Shown here one piece after another: positions 22,600 through 30,487 of a DNA stretch of 34,483 nucleotides. The position numbers and the translations under genes are program-made. Numbering within the stretch: the stretch's first letter is position 1; every line of letters begins with the position of its first letter. This DNA is from Paenibacillus sp. Marseille-Q4541 (lineage in GTDB: Bacteria; Bacillota; Bacilli; Paenibacillales; Paenibacillaceae). The notes below the pieces were generated by a model. The model was given only the letters and a program-made list of their open reading frames with translations. It was not told the DNA's origin and made no database searches. The DNA is taken from NCBI RefSeq assembly GCF_018310695.1, contig NZ_JAGXCY010000044.1, positions 1 through 34,483 of the forward strand, given 5' to 3'.

Positions 22600-23946
22600 G
22601 TGGACAGCCATACTTCCGAATTATGGCAGCAAATACTATCGATCATACAAACGAAGCTGAGCAAGCCTAGCTACGACACCTGGTTTAAAGCCACCAAGGC
22701 TACAAAGTTGACTGACCGCACTATCGTCATTTCAGCGCCAACCACGTTTGCTGTAGAATGGCTGGAAAGCCGCTATACGAAACTTGTCGGTTCGACTGTA
22801 TACGAACTGCTCGGAAAGCAAGTGGACGTAAAGTTTGTAATAGAAGAACATAAGACGGCTGAGCCGGATCCGCAGCAAGTATTCACCCCTCCTCCTGTAA
22901 CTCAAGAGGAAGCCGTGTCTCACATGCTTAATCCGAAGTACACTTTTGACACTTTTGTCATTGGACCGGGCAATAGGTTTGCACATGCAGCCTCACTTGC
23001 CGTAGCAGAAGCGCCGGCCAAAGCGTACAATCCTCTCTTCCTATACGGCGGAGTTGGACTTGGCAAGACACACCTCATGCATGCCATCGGGCACTACATT
23101 TTGGAGCACAACCCCAGTAGTAAGGTTGTTTACCTCTCCTCGGAGAAATTCACGAATGAATTCATTAATTCCATCCGGGATAACCGTGGTGAGAATTTTC
23201 GGAATAAATACCGCAACGTAGACATATTGCTGATCGATGATATTCAATTTTTAGCAGGAAAAGAATCAACGCAAGAAGAGTTTTTCCATACGTTCAATGC
23301 ATTACATGAAGAACGTAAGCAAATTATTATTTCAAGTGACCGACCGCCAAAAGAAATTCCGACGCTCGAAGAAAGACTGCGCTCAAGATTTGAGTGGGGA
23401 CTGATTACAGACATCCAGCCGCCTGACTTGGAGACAAGAATCGCCATTTTACGCAAAAAGGCGAAAGCGGAGAATCTCGATATTCCGAACGAAGCGATGA
23501 TGTACATTGCCAATCAGATCGATACGAACATCAGAGAGCTTGAAGGAGCACTCATTCGTGTGGTAGCGTACTCTTCTCTAACAAATCAGGATGTGACAAC
23601 ACATCTTGCTGCAGAAGCACTCAAGGACATCATTCCTTCAAGTCGTCCGAAAATTATTACGATCCAAGATATTCAGCAGAAAGTTGGAGAATACTACAAT
23701 TTGAAGCTGGAGGATTTCAAGGCAAGAAAGCGGACTAAGGCAGTTGCTTTTCCACGGCAGATCGCTATGTACCTTTCTAGGGAACTGACTGACTACTCTT
23801 TACCTAAGATCGGAGAGGCATTTGGGGGAAGAGACCATACAACGGTCATTCATGCTCACGAGAAGATTACACAGGCAATTAAAAACGATCAGGAACTCTT
23901 CAAAGTTATCAACAATATTACCGAGAAAATCAAAAACCCAACTTGA
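22600..23946 (+). CDS. dnaA: Chromosomal replication initiator DnaA
   Basis: AAA+ initiator that binds DnaA boxes, melts the origin and loads helicase. The protein has 448 residues: domain I (about 1-85), a short linker, then AAA+ with Walker A GGVGLGKTH (150-158) and Walker B LLIDD (210-214), and domain IV with the box-binding helix signature GRDHTTVIHAHEKI near the C-terminus. Translation starts at GTG 22600, with AAAGGAG about ten bases upstream. It is followed by the origin unwinding region and then dnaN. Confidence 0.99.
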   Translation: MDSHTSELWQQILSIIQTKLSKPSYDTWFKATKATKLTDRTIVISAPTTFAVEWLESRYTKLVGSTVYELLGKQVDVKFVIEEHKTAEPDPQQVFTPPPVTQEEAVSHMLNPKYTFDTFVIGPGNRFAHAASLAVAEAPAKAYNPLFLYGGVGLGKTHLMHAIGHYILEHNPSSKVVYLSSEKFTNEFINSIRDNRGENFRNKYRNVDILLIDDIQFLAGKESTQEEFFHTFNALHEERKQIIISSDRPPKEIPTLEERLRSRFEWGLITDIQPPDLETRIAILRKKAKAENLDIPNEAMMYIANQIDTNIRELEGALIRVVAYSSLTNQDVTTHLAAEALKDIIPSSRPKIITIQDIQQKVGEYYNLKLEDFKARKRTKAVAFPRQIAMYLSRELTDYSLPKIGEAFGGRDHTTVIHAHEKITQAIKNDQELFKVINNITEKIKNPT

Positions 23947-23979
23947 ACAAGTACAAAGCCTATGCACAATCTGTACACA

Positions 23980-24080
23980 TGTGGATAGGCTTAATTTTAT
24001 GTCGTTTAGGGCACTTATCCACATATTCAGTGTCCCTATTACTATTACTACTGTTTTTATAAAGATTACTACACCAATAA
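23980..24080. other. Origin unwinding region: DnaA boxes, DnaA-trios and AT-rich tract
   Basis: In the dnaA-dnaN gap, a one-mismatch box CTATCCACA (23980-23988, minus) and a consensus box TTATCCACA (24015-24023, plus) are followed after 12 bases by CTA-TTA-CTA-TTA-CTA-CTG (24036-24053) and then an AT-rich tract (24054-24080). Box, spacer, repeated trinucleotides and AT-rich DNA is the arrangement of the DnaA-trio unwinding element described in B. subtilis. It marks the likely start of strand opening. Confidence 0.8.
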
Positions 24081-24081
24081 A

Positions 24082-24127
24082 CTAAGCTTTCAGCTCAAGT
24101 GATTGAACTGCCTAAAAGCTTAGTTTT
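24082..24127 (+). terminator. Hairpin after the unwinding tract, possible dnaA terminator
   Basis: A perfect 9-bp stem CTAAGCTTT / AAAGCTTAG (24082-24090 with 24115-24123) encloses a second stem (CAG.TCAA / TTGA.CTG) and is followed by TTTT. The T-run is short, so it may be a weak terminator. The rest of the gap to 24320 shows nothing further. Confidence 0.5.
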
Positions 24128-24320
24128 AAGGTCTCAATTTTCTGACACTATACAATTTTCATCTATACAAAGTTCACAGTTCTTAATCAGCGTAGTTATA
24201 TGTATGCGTATATAGATTCTTTTATGACGACTTTTCTGTTTTAAAACAAAACAAGTCTTATCACAGATTAACCAAAAACCCCGCTTTTAAATAACGCTTA
24301 TTATTCCAAGGAGTGAAACT

Positions 24321-25463
24321 ATGAAAATCAGCATAATGAAAAGTTATCTGAATGATGCCATTCAGCAAGTATCCAAAGCGATCTCGAGCAGAACAACAAT
24401 CCCCATCTTAAGCGGTATTAAATTTGACGTGAACTATCAAGGCGTTACACTCACTGCAAGTGATACAGATATTTCTATTCAGTCTTTTATCCCTCTCGAA
24501 GAAGATGGAAAAACTGTCGTTTCTGTCGAACAAGCAGGAAGTGTAGTATTACCAGCTAAGTTTTTTGTCGAAATTATTAAGAAGCTGCCATCGCAAGATG
24601 TCCAAATGGAGGTTAAGGAGAACTTCAATACCTTTATTTCAGCAGGAGCTACAGAAATTCAGCTCGTCGGTCTTGATCCAGAAGAGTTCCCTGTTCTACC
24701 AAGCATCGAAGAAAACCAAACTGTCTCCATCCCAGGAGATTTGCTCAAAAATATGATTAAACAAACGGTGTTCTCTATTTCGACTCATGAAACAACTCCA
24801 ATTTTAACCGGAGTTCTTTGGAGCCTTGCTGATAATGAATTCAAATTTGTGGCTACAGACCGTCACCGTCTTGCTACTCGCTCAGCGAATATCGAAGGTG
24901 CAGATGAAATCAAGTTTCATAATGTGGTTATATCAGGGAAAACACTAAATGAACTCAGTAAAATCGTGCCTGACCAAAATACGTTGGTTGATATTGTAGT
25001 AGCTGACAATCAAGTATTGTTCAAAATCGATCGTGTTTTATTCTATACCCGCATTTTGGATGGAACGTATCCTGATACATCTAGAATTATTCCGACAACG
25101 TTCAAAACAGAACTCGTCTTGAACACAAAAAAATTAAGTGAATCAATTGACCGCGCTTATTTGTTGTCTCGTGAGGAAAAAACGAATATTGTCCGCATGC
25201 AAACACTGGATAGTGGTGATATTGAAATTTCGTCCAGTTCATCTGAGCTCGGTAAAGTACGTGAGGAACTTGAGATTAAAGATTTTAAAGGGGAACCACT
25301 GAAGATCTCCTTCAACTCCAAATACATGCTAGATGTTCTCAAGGTTGTAGAAAGTGAAGAACTGATGATTTCCTTTACAGGAGTCATGAGTCCGATTATT
25401 CTGAAACCTATAGACAGCACCAATAGTCTTTATGTTATTTTGCCTTATCGCACAACTAACTAA
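24321..25463 (+). CDS. dnaN: DNA polymerase III beta subunit (sliding clamp)
   Basis: Ring-shaped processivity clamp that tethers the replicative polymerase and other enzymes to DNA. The 380-residue length fits three repeated clamp folds. Starting features are MKISIMKSYLNDAIQQVSKA and SSRTTIPILSGI, and it ends with ILPYRTTN, near the partner-binding cleft. The ATG at 24321 follows AAGGAGTG. The gap from dnaA contains the unwinding region, so transcription of dnaN from the dnaA promoter would cross it. Confidence 0.99.
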   Translation: MKISIMKSYLNDAIQQVSKAISSRTTIPILSGIKFDVNYQGVTLTASDTDISIQSFIPLEEDGKTVVSVEQAGSVVLPAKFFVEIIKKLPSQDVQMEVKENFNTFISAGATEIQLVGLDPEEFPVLPSIEENQTVSIPGDLLKNMIKQTVFSISTHETTPILTGVLWSLADNEFKFVATDRHRLATRSANIEGADEIKFHNVVISGKTLNELSKIVPDQNTLVDIVVADNQVLFKIDRVLFYTRILDGTYPDTSRIIPTTFKTELVLNTKKLSESIDRAYLLSREEKTNIVRMQTLDSGDIEISSSSSELGKVREELEIKDFKGEPLKISFNSKYMLDVLKVVESEELMISFTGVMSPIILKPIDSTNSLYVILPYRTTN

Positions 25464-25471
25464 GGCAAAAG

Positions 25472-25518
25472 TTATGCACATGAGAGGAAGTTTTTTGTGA
25501 AAAAAATAGTTATCCACA
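25472..25518. other. DnaA-box pair at the dnaN-yaaA junction
   Basis: TTATGCACA (25472-25480) and TTATCCACA (25510-25518) both match TTATNCACA on the plus strand, 38 bases apart. The first is intergenic; the second lies in codons 5-8 of yaaA. Confidence 0.6.
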
Positions 25519-25715
25519 GTGAATATATTAAACTCGATCAGTTTCTAAAGCTGTCTGATTGTGTACCCACAGGCGGTATGGCAAAGGCACTTCTTCAAGA
25601 TCAAGCGATCAAAGTAAACGGTGAGCTGGAAGAACGCCGCGGACGTAAGCTTTACCCAGGAGATCAAGTTGTTGTTGAAGGTTCTGGTTCATTCGTGGTA
25701 GAAGCCAAGGCTTAA
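25497..25715 (+). CDS. yaaA: S4-domain RNA-binding protein YaaA
   Basis: A 72-residue protein consisting of one S4 RNA-binding domain (IKLDQFLKLSDCVPTGGMAK, then IKVNGELEERRGRKLYPGD). In B. subtilis the orthologue, also called RlbA, has been linked to ribosome assembly. It starts at GTG 25497, with GAGAGGAAG upstream. It lies between dnaN and recF as in other Bacillales. Confidence 0.94.
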   Translation: MKKIVIHSEYIKLDQFLKLSDCVPTGGMAKALLQDQAIKVNGELEERRGRKLYPGDQVVVEGSGSFVVEAKA

Positions 25716-25781
25716 GTGGCAGGAGTATGTGAACACCCGCTGCTTCCTCAAAGGGGCGAGGGGCAAGGGAGGAAATAGAGC

Positions 25782-26894
25782 GTGTTTGTGACTGATATCG
25801 AACTAAATCAATTCCGCAACTATGATCATTTGAAATTGGACTCTTTCGGTCCTGTCAATCTCATCATAGGACAGAACGCCCAAGGTAAAACCAATCTTGT
25901 TGAAGCTATTTATGCACTGGCTCTTACCAAAAGCCATCGAACATCGAAGGATAAGGAACTCATCCGCTTTGAATCTGGCAACGCCAATATTCGTGCACAT
26001 GTGGATAGAAAATACGGTAAGATCCAGTTAGAGCTTGCTTTGTCACAACAGGGCAAAAAAGCAAAAATTAACGGATTGGAACAGCGAAAGTTGAGTGATT
26101 TTGTCGGAAGTCTGAATGTGGTCATGTTTGCACCAGAAGATCTAGAGATCGTGAAAGGGACGCCGGGGGTTCGCCGCCGGTTCCTTGACATGGAGATCGG
26201 GCAGGTTGCACCGGGATACATTTATCACCTTCAGCAATACCAGAAGATTCTCGTGCAGCGTAATAATTTGCTTAAGCAATTATGGGGTGCGGGGGAGTCA
26301 CAGCAAGTGATGCTAACGGTATGGAATGACCAGCTTGCAGAACATGGTGTTAAAATCGTCAAAAAAAGGAAACAATTCATAAAGAAGCTGCAAAAGTGGG
26401 CGGAGACGATTCACGAAGGGATTACGGGAGGCAAGGAAAAGCTTGAACTTGCGTATGTTCCATCCTTTGCAGACGCAATGGAAGAAGATGAAGCTGTCTT
26501 ATTGGACCGGTTTATGATAAAATTATCACAAACGAAGGAACAGGAGATTCGGCGAGGAATGTCCCTCACCGGACCACACCGGGATGATTTATCCTTCTTC
26601 ATCAACGGACGTGAAGTGCAAACCTATGGATCACAGGGTCAACAGCGAACTACTGCATTATCCCTGAAGCTGGCAGAGATCGAACTGATTCGTGAAGAAA
26701 TAGGGGAGTATCCTGTTTTGCTTCTGGACGATGTGCTCTCTGAACTGGATCCGTATCGTCAGACTCAGCTCATAGAAACATTCCAGAGTAAGGTACAAAC
26801 CTTTATTACCGCAACAGGTGTAGAGACGCTGAATACCAGCAGACTGAAGGATGCTTACATTTACCAGGTTCAGGCTGGTCATGTGGAACGTTAA
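25782..26894 (+). CDS. recF: DNA replication and repair protein RecF
   Basis: SMC-like ATPase that helps load RecA at single-strand gaps. The 370-residue protein has Walker A GQNAQGKT (30-37), the ABC signature region YGSQGQQRTTALSLKLAEI and Walker B PVLLLDDVLSELD. GTG 25782 is used as start, preceded by GGGAGGAAATAG. A second GTG three codons in is less likely. Confidence 0.98.
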   Translation: MFVTDIELNQFRNYDHLKLDSFGPVNLIIGQNAQGKTNLVEAIYALALTKSHRTSKDKELIRFESGNANIRAHVDRKYGKIQLELALSQQGKKAKINGLEQRKLSDFVGSLNVVMFAPEDLEIVKGTPGVRRRFLDMEIGQVAPGYIYHLQQYQKILVQRNNLLKQLWGAGESQQVMLTVWNDQLAEHGVKIVKKRKQFIKKLQKWAETIHEGITGGKEKLELAYVPSFADAMEEDEAVLLDRFMIKLSQTKEQEIRRGMSLTGPHRDDLSFFINGREVQTYGSQGQQRTTALSLKLAEIELIREEIGEYPVLLLDDVLSELDPYRQTQLIETFQSKVQTFITATGVETLNTSRLKDAYIYQVQAGHVER

Positions 26895-26909
26895 GGAGAT
26901 GAACGGACA

Positions 26910-27158
26910 ATGTATATTCACCTGGGCGGTGACAAGATTATCCGCTCTTCTGAACTCGTAGCCATTTTTGATATCTCCATCGAGAAATCTTCGAAGATTT
27001 CTAAACAATACGTAACGTACGCGAAACAGGAGAAGAACATCGAACAAATTGGCGAAGAGGAAGCCAAATCGATAGTCGTAACGAAAAGTACGGTTTACTA
27101 TTCTCCGATCTCCTCTGCTACACTCAAAAAAAGAGCAAACGTATTAACCGAAATATAA
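26910..27158 (+). CDS. remB: Extracellular matrix regulator RemB (DUF370, YaaB)
   Basis: An 82-residue DUF370 protein, counterpart of B. subtilis YaaB/RemB, a regulator related to RemA that affects biofilm matrix genes. MYIHLGGDKIIRSSELVAIFD at the start is typical. Its ATG follows AAGGAGATG, 15 bases after recF, so it is co-transcribed. DNA binding by this protein is inferred from RemA. The 144-base gap to gyrB holds no further gene. Confidence 0.88.
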   Translation: MYIHLGGDKIIRSSELVAIFDISIEKSSKISKQYVTYAKQEKNIEQIGEEEAKSIVVTKSTVYYSPISSATLKKRANVLTEI

Positions 27159-27302
27159 AAGCAATTATTCACGAGTATCGTCACCTTGCGAACAGTTAGT
27201 AAGGAGGCGGTACTTTTATATCGCAGTCAGGATTTTTTTATTTTATACACTCATAAAAGCATCACTCGGATACACTCTAATCTTGAGAAGTAGGTGAAAG
27301 GC

Positions 27303-29213
27303 ATGTCTATGAATCAACCGGCATATGATGCAGATGAGATTCAGGTCCTAGAAGGACTTGAGGCCGTCAGAAAACGTCCAGGGATGTATATCGGCTCCAC
27401 CAGCGCAAAAGGCTTGCATCACCTCGTGTGGGAAGTCGTGGACAACAGTATCGACGAAGCACTAGCAGGTTACTGCGATCAGATTGATGTTACGATTCAC
27501 GAGGACAACAGCATCACCGTTGTTGATAACGGGCGGGGAATTCCAGTAAGCGAACAGGCCAAAATGAAGAAGTCAGCTCTTGAGGTCGTAATGACAGTCC
27601 TTCATGCTGGCGGTAAATTTGGCGGCGGGGGGTACAAAGTATCCGGTGGTCTTCACGGGGTAGGTATTTCCGTCGTAAACGCATTATCGAGCAAAGTAAT
27701 TGTTACCGTAAAAAGAGATGGTCACGTATACAGACAAGAATACCATCGCGGTGTTCCACAGTACGATGTAAAGGTAATCGGCGATACCGAAGAAACGGGT
27801 ACGACTACCACATTTTATCCGGATCATGAAATTTTTACAGAAACGACTGAATATAACTACGATACGCTTCTAACCCGGATTCGCGAGCTAGCATTTCTTA
27901 ACAAAGGGATCGGCCTTCGAATTACAGATGAACGTACAGAAGCTTCTAACTCTTTCCATTACGAGGGCGGAATTAAGGAGTATGTTCAATATCTGAACAG
28001 TAAAAGAGAAGTGCTTCATGAGCAGCCGATTTATGTAGAGGGACAAAGAGATAGTATTCAGGTTGAAGTCGCTTTGCAGTACAATGACAGCTACACCGAG
28101 AACATCTATTCTTTTGCTAACAATATCAATACTCATGAAGGTGGTACTCACGAGTCTGGCTTTAAGAGTGCACTGACGCGCGTAATCAATGATTATGCAC
28201 GTAAAGCAGGTATTATTAAAGACAGTAATAGCAATCTTACTGGTGATGATGTCCGTGAAGGATTGACAGCGATTATCTCTGTGAAGATTCCTGAGCCTCA
28301 GTTTGAAGGACAGACGAAAACGAAGCTTGGTAATAGTGAAGTTCGTGGCGTAGTAGAATCTTTATTTGCAGAGAAACTGCAAGAATTTCTAATTGAGAAT
28401 CCTTCAACATCTCGTCGTATTTTGGACAAAGCGCTGCAAGCGTCTAGAGCACGCGAAGCAGCTCGCAAAGCAAGAGAAATGACTCGTCGTAAAAGCGTAC
28501 TTGAGGTAAGCTCCCTGCCAGGTAAACTAGCGGACTGCTCTTCCAAGGATGCTTCCATCAGTGAACTCTACATTGTAGAGGGTGATTCTGCTGGTGGCTC
28601 TGCGAAACAGGGACGTGATCGTCACTTCCAAGCGATTTTGCCACTACGGGGTAAAATTCTGAACGTAGAGAAAGCAAGACTTGATCGTATCTTGTCTAAT
28701 GCAGAGATCCGTGCCATTATCACTGCTCTTGGAACAGGAATTGGCGACGATTTTGATATTGAAAAAGCACGTTATCACAAAGTCATTATTATGACCGATG
28801 CTGACGTCGATGGTGCTCACATTCGTACACTGCTTCTGACTTTCCTCTATCGCTATATGCGTAAGATTATCGAAGCAGGATATGTATATATTGCTCAGCC
28901 GCCGCTTTTCAAAATTGAGCGGAATAAAACCGTTCGCTATGCGGGATCGGAAGCAGAACGTGATGCGATTATTCGTGAGTTTGGTGAAAATGTAAAAGTT
29001 AACGTTCAACGTTATAAAGGTCTTGGAGAGATGAATGCTACTCAGCTCTGGGAAACGACAATGGATCCGGAGAGCCGGACCATGTTGCAGGTATCTATAG
29101 GGGATGCTATGCTAGCCGACGCTATGTTTGATACCCTAATGGGGGACAATGTTGAACCACGTCGTGATTTTATTCAAGAAAACGCTAGATACGTTAAAAA
29201 TCTTGATGTATAG
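27303..29213 (+). CDS. gyrB: DNA gyrase subunit B
   Basis: ATPase subunit of the type II topoisomerase that adds negative supercoils. The frame is open from GTG 27294, but ATG 27303 (MSMNQPAYDADEIQVLEGLE) is better placed after AGGTG, giving 636 residues. The GHKL ATPase shows VDNSIDEALAG, DNGRGIPV and GGLHGVG; the Toprim domain shows EGDSAGGSAKQGRDR and MTDADVDGAHIR; the C-terminus has QRYKGLGEMNATQLWETTM. It ends at a bidirectional terminator shared with the opposite-strand ATP-grasp gene. Confidence 0.98.
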   Translation: MSMNQPAYDADEIQVLEGLEAVRKRPGMYIGSTSAKGLHHLVWEVVDNSIDEALAGYCDQIDVTIHEDNSITVVDNGRGIPVSEQAKMKKSALEVVMTVLHAGGKFGGGGYKVSGGLHGVGISVVNALSSKVIVTVKRDGHVYRQEYHRGVPQYDVKVIGDTEETGTTTTFYPDHEIFTETTEYNYDTLLTRIRELAFLNKGIGLRITDERTEASNSFHYEGGIKEYVQYLNSKREVLHEQPIYVEGQRDSIQVEVALQYNDSYTENIYSFANNINTHEGGTHESGFKSALTRVINDYARKAGIIKDSNSNLTGDDVREGLTAIISVKIPEPQFEGQTKTKLGNSEVRGVVESLFAEKLQEFLIENPSTSRRILDKALQASRAREAARKAREMTRRKSVLEVSSLPGKLADCSSKDASISELYIVEGDSAGGSAKQGRDRHFQAILPLRGKILNVEKARLDRILSNAEIRAIITALGTGIGDDFDIEKARYHKVIIMTDADVDGAHIRTLLLTFLYRYMRKIIEAGYVYIAQPPLFKIERNKTVRYAGSEAERDAIIREFGENVKVNVQRYKGLGEMNATQLWETTMDPESRTMLQVSIGDAMLADAMFDTLMGDNVEPRRDFIQENARYVKNLDV

Positions 29214-29222
29214 AATGTAAAA

Positions 29223-29250
29223 TAAAAGAGGCCATTTTGGCCTCTTTTAT
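29223..29250. terminator. Bidirectional terminator between gyrB and the ATP-grasp gene
   Basis: AAAAGAGGCC / GGCCTCTTTT with loop ATTTT has T-runs on both strands, so it can end gyrB on the plus strand and the convergent ATP-grasp gene on the minus strand. Confidence 0.9.
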
Positions 29251-29252
29251 TT

Positions 29253-30083
29253 TTATTTCTTGGATGATTTTGACTTGGAAGCAGGCTTTAACCTGCCATA
29301 AGCAACGGCATATTTTTTGATTTTACGATAAATGCTCTTATCTGGCAGATAACCGAACACATATAGCCCCGGAGAAGTATTTACTTCCAGAATCCACGGT
29401 CTAACTTTATCGTCGAGAGCAATGTCAATTCCGAGCTCTTTAATACCAGGGTAGGTTTTCTCCATACATTTTGCTGTTCTAACACCTAGTTCAAAAAGTT
29501 CTTTTTTAAGATCAGAGATTTGGGTTTTCGTAAGATAGTTCTTCAAGAGCTTCTCAAAAGAAACGATGTCTCCCCCACCATTGATGTTCGTTATAATTTT
29601 TCCTTTGGCAGCAACTTTCCCTATAACGCCGGTTGACTCCCATTTCCCGCTTAAATTCCGTTGTGTCATCAGTCGTAGATCGAAAGGACGCTGCTGATAT
29701 CGCAAAAGAGTAATCCCTCTTTGAACAAGGTATGACTTGCCCTTGGTACGTCTAAGAATGGCCTTATGAAGATCAGATATTGAACTATACTGTTCTTTCT
29801 TTTTTTCGTAGTGTAGCTTATAAAGTGTTACCTTCTCTTCTGTTTCGCTAAGCTCATCCTTGTTTTCTGAAGCTGTAGAAGATAAAAGTCGCTCGACTCT
29901 CATAATTCCCTTTCCATGAGACCCATGTTCAGGTTTAACATAAACAGTATGGTAGGATTGGCACATTTGCTCCAGTGATCTAAGACTATACTTCCGTGTC
30001 TCGGGATTGAAGGGTGCAATGTATTTATCTTTCAATAGCACCTTCGTTTTTTTCCACTTACTTGAAACTTTCTGTATACTCAC
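29253..30083 (-). CDS. YheC/YheD-family ATP-grasp protein
   Basis: A 276-residue ATP-grasp protein of the YheC/YheD group, found with spore-coat-associated proteins in Bacillales; no reaction is established. Visible features are YVKPEHGSHGKGIMRVE (ATP-binding strand and loop), YLVQRGITLLRYQQRPFDLRLMTQR, and near the C-terminus GIDIALDDKVRPWILEVNTSPG, which carries the metal-binding Glu and Asn of the fold. It starts at GTG 30083 with GGGGAG upstream. It is shorter than the B. subtilis YheC/YheD proteins, mainly at the N-terminus. It sits on the opposite strand between gyrB and gyrA, which are otherwise adjacent in Bacillus. Confidence 0.86.
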   Translation of the reverse strand: MSIQKVSSKWKKTKVLLKDKYIAPFNPETRKYSLRSLEQMCQSYHTVYVKPEHGSHGKGIMRVERLLSSTASENKDELSETEEKVTLYKLHYEKKKEQYSSISDLHKAILRRTKGKSYLVQRGITLLRYQQRPFDLRLMTQRNLSGKWESTGVIGKVAAKGKIITNINGGGDIVSFEKLLKNYLTKTQISDLKKELFELGVRTAKCMEKTYPGIKELGIDIALDDKVRPWILEVNTSPGLYVFGYLPDKSIYRKIKKYAVAYGRLKPASKSKSSKK

Positions 30084-30190
30084 GAAAACACTCCCCTACT
30101 GTGAATACTCATTGTATTTTGGTATTCACATTAAATTGATTTGTATGTTAGACAACTCAAGGAAATCCATAGGACAAGGACTTAAAACAG

Positions 30191-30487
30191 TGGTATAATA
30201 GAGGAATATGGCGATTCCTGTGGACTCAGGTGAAATCCTGTAGGAAATGCTGGCATCTGCATTGATACATTGTATTCCTGAACTACGAAACAGGAAGGGC
30301 ACATCCCTAGGAACGGTGTGGATATATAGAAATGGGGCAGGTTTAATAATGCTCTTTTTGTTAAGGCTTATGTAATAGGATAGATGTGGATTTAGGAGTA
30401 CTAAAATCTTGTTAGGCTATTGATATATAAGATCTACAGTGATGCAGCTTAACAACGTGGTTTTGATAGACTAGAAGGAGGTCCAGC
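30191..30487 (+). promoter_or_regulatory. gyrA promoter and long structured-looking leader
   Basis: An extended -10 (TGGTATAAT, 30191-30199) with a weak -35 (AGGACA, 30171-30176, 17-base spacer) would begin a leader of about 280 bases before gyrA. The first 110 bases contain several short complementary elements: AGGAAT/ATTCCT (30202-30219), CAGG/CCTG (30227-30240), AATGC/GCATT (30246-30263), TTCCTG/CAGGAA (30275-30296) and AGGG/CCCT (30296-30308). They match no riboswitch class I recognise. No start codon with a good ribosome-binding site precedes gyrA here. Confidence 0.45.

Noticed and set aside
26658..27047. 129-codon minus-strand frame across recF and remB
   Set aside because: It spans two well-supported genes on the other strand and shows no family features.
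30191..30320. Possible cobalamin riboswitch in the gyrA leader
   Set aside because: GGTGAAATCC recalls one conserved block, but the other core blocks of the cobalamin aptamer are not seen and gyrA is not a known target.
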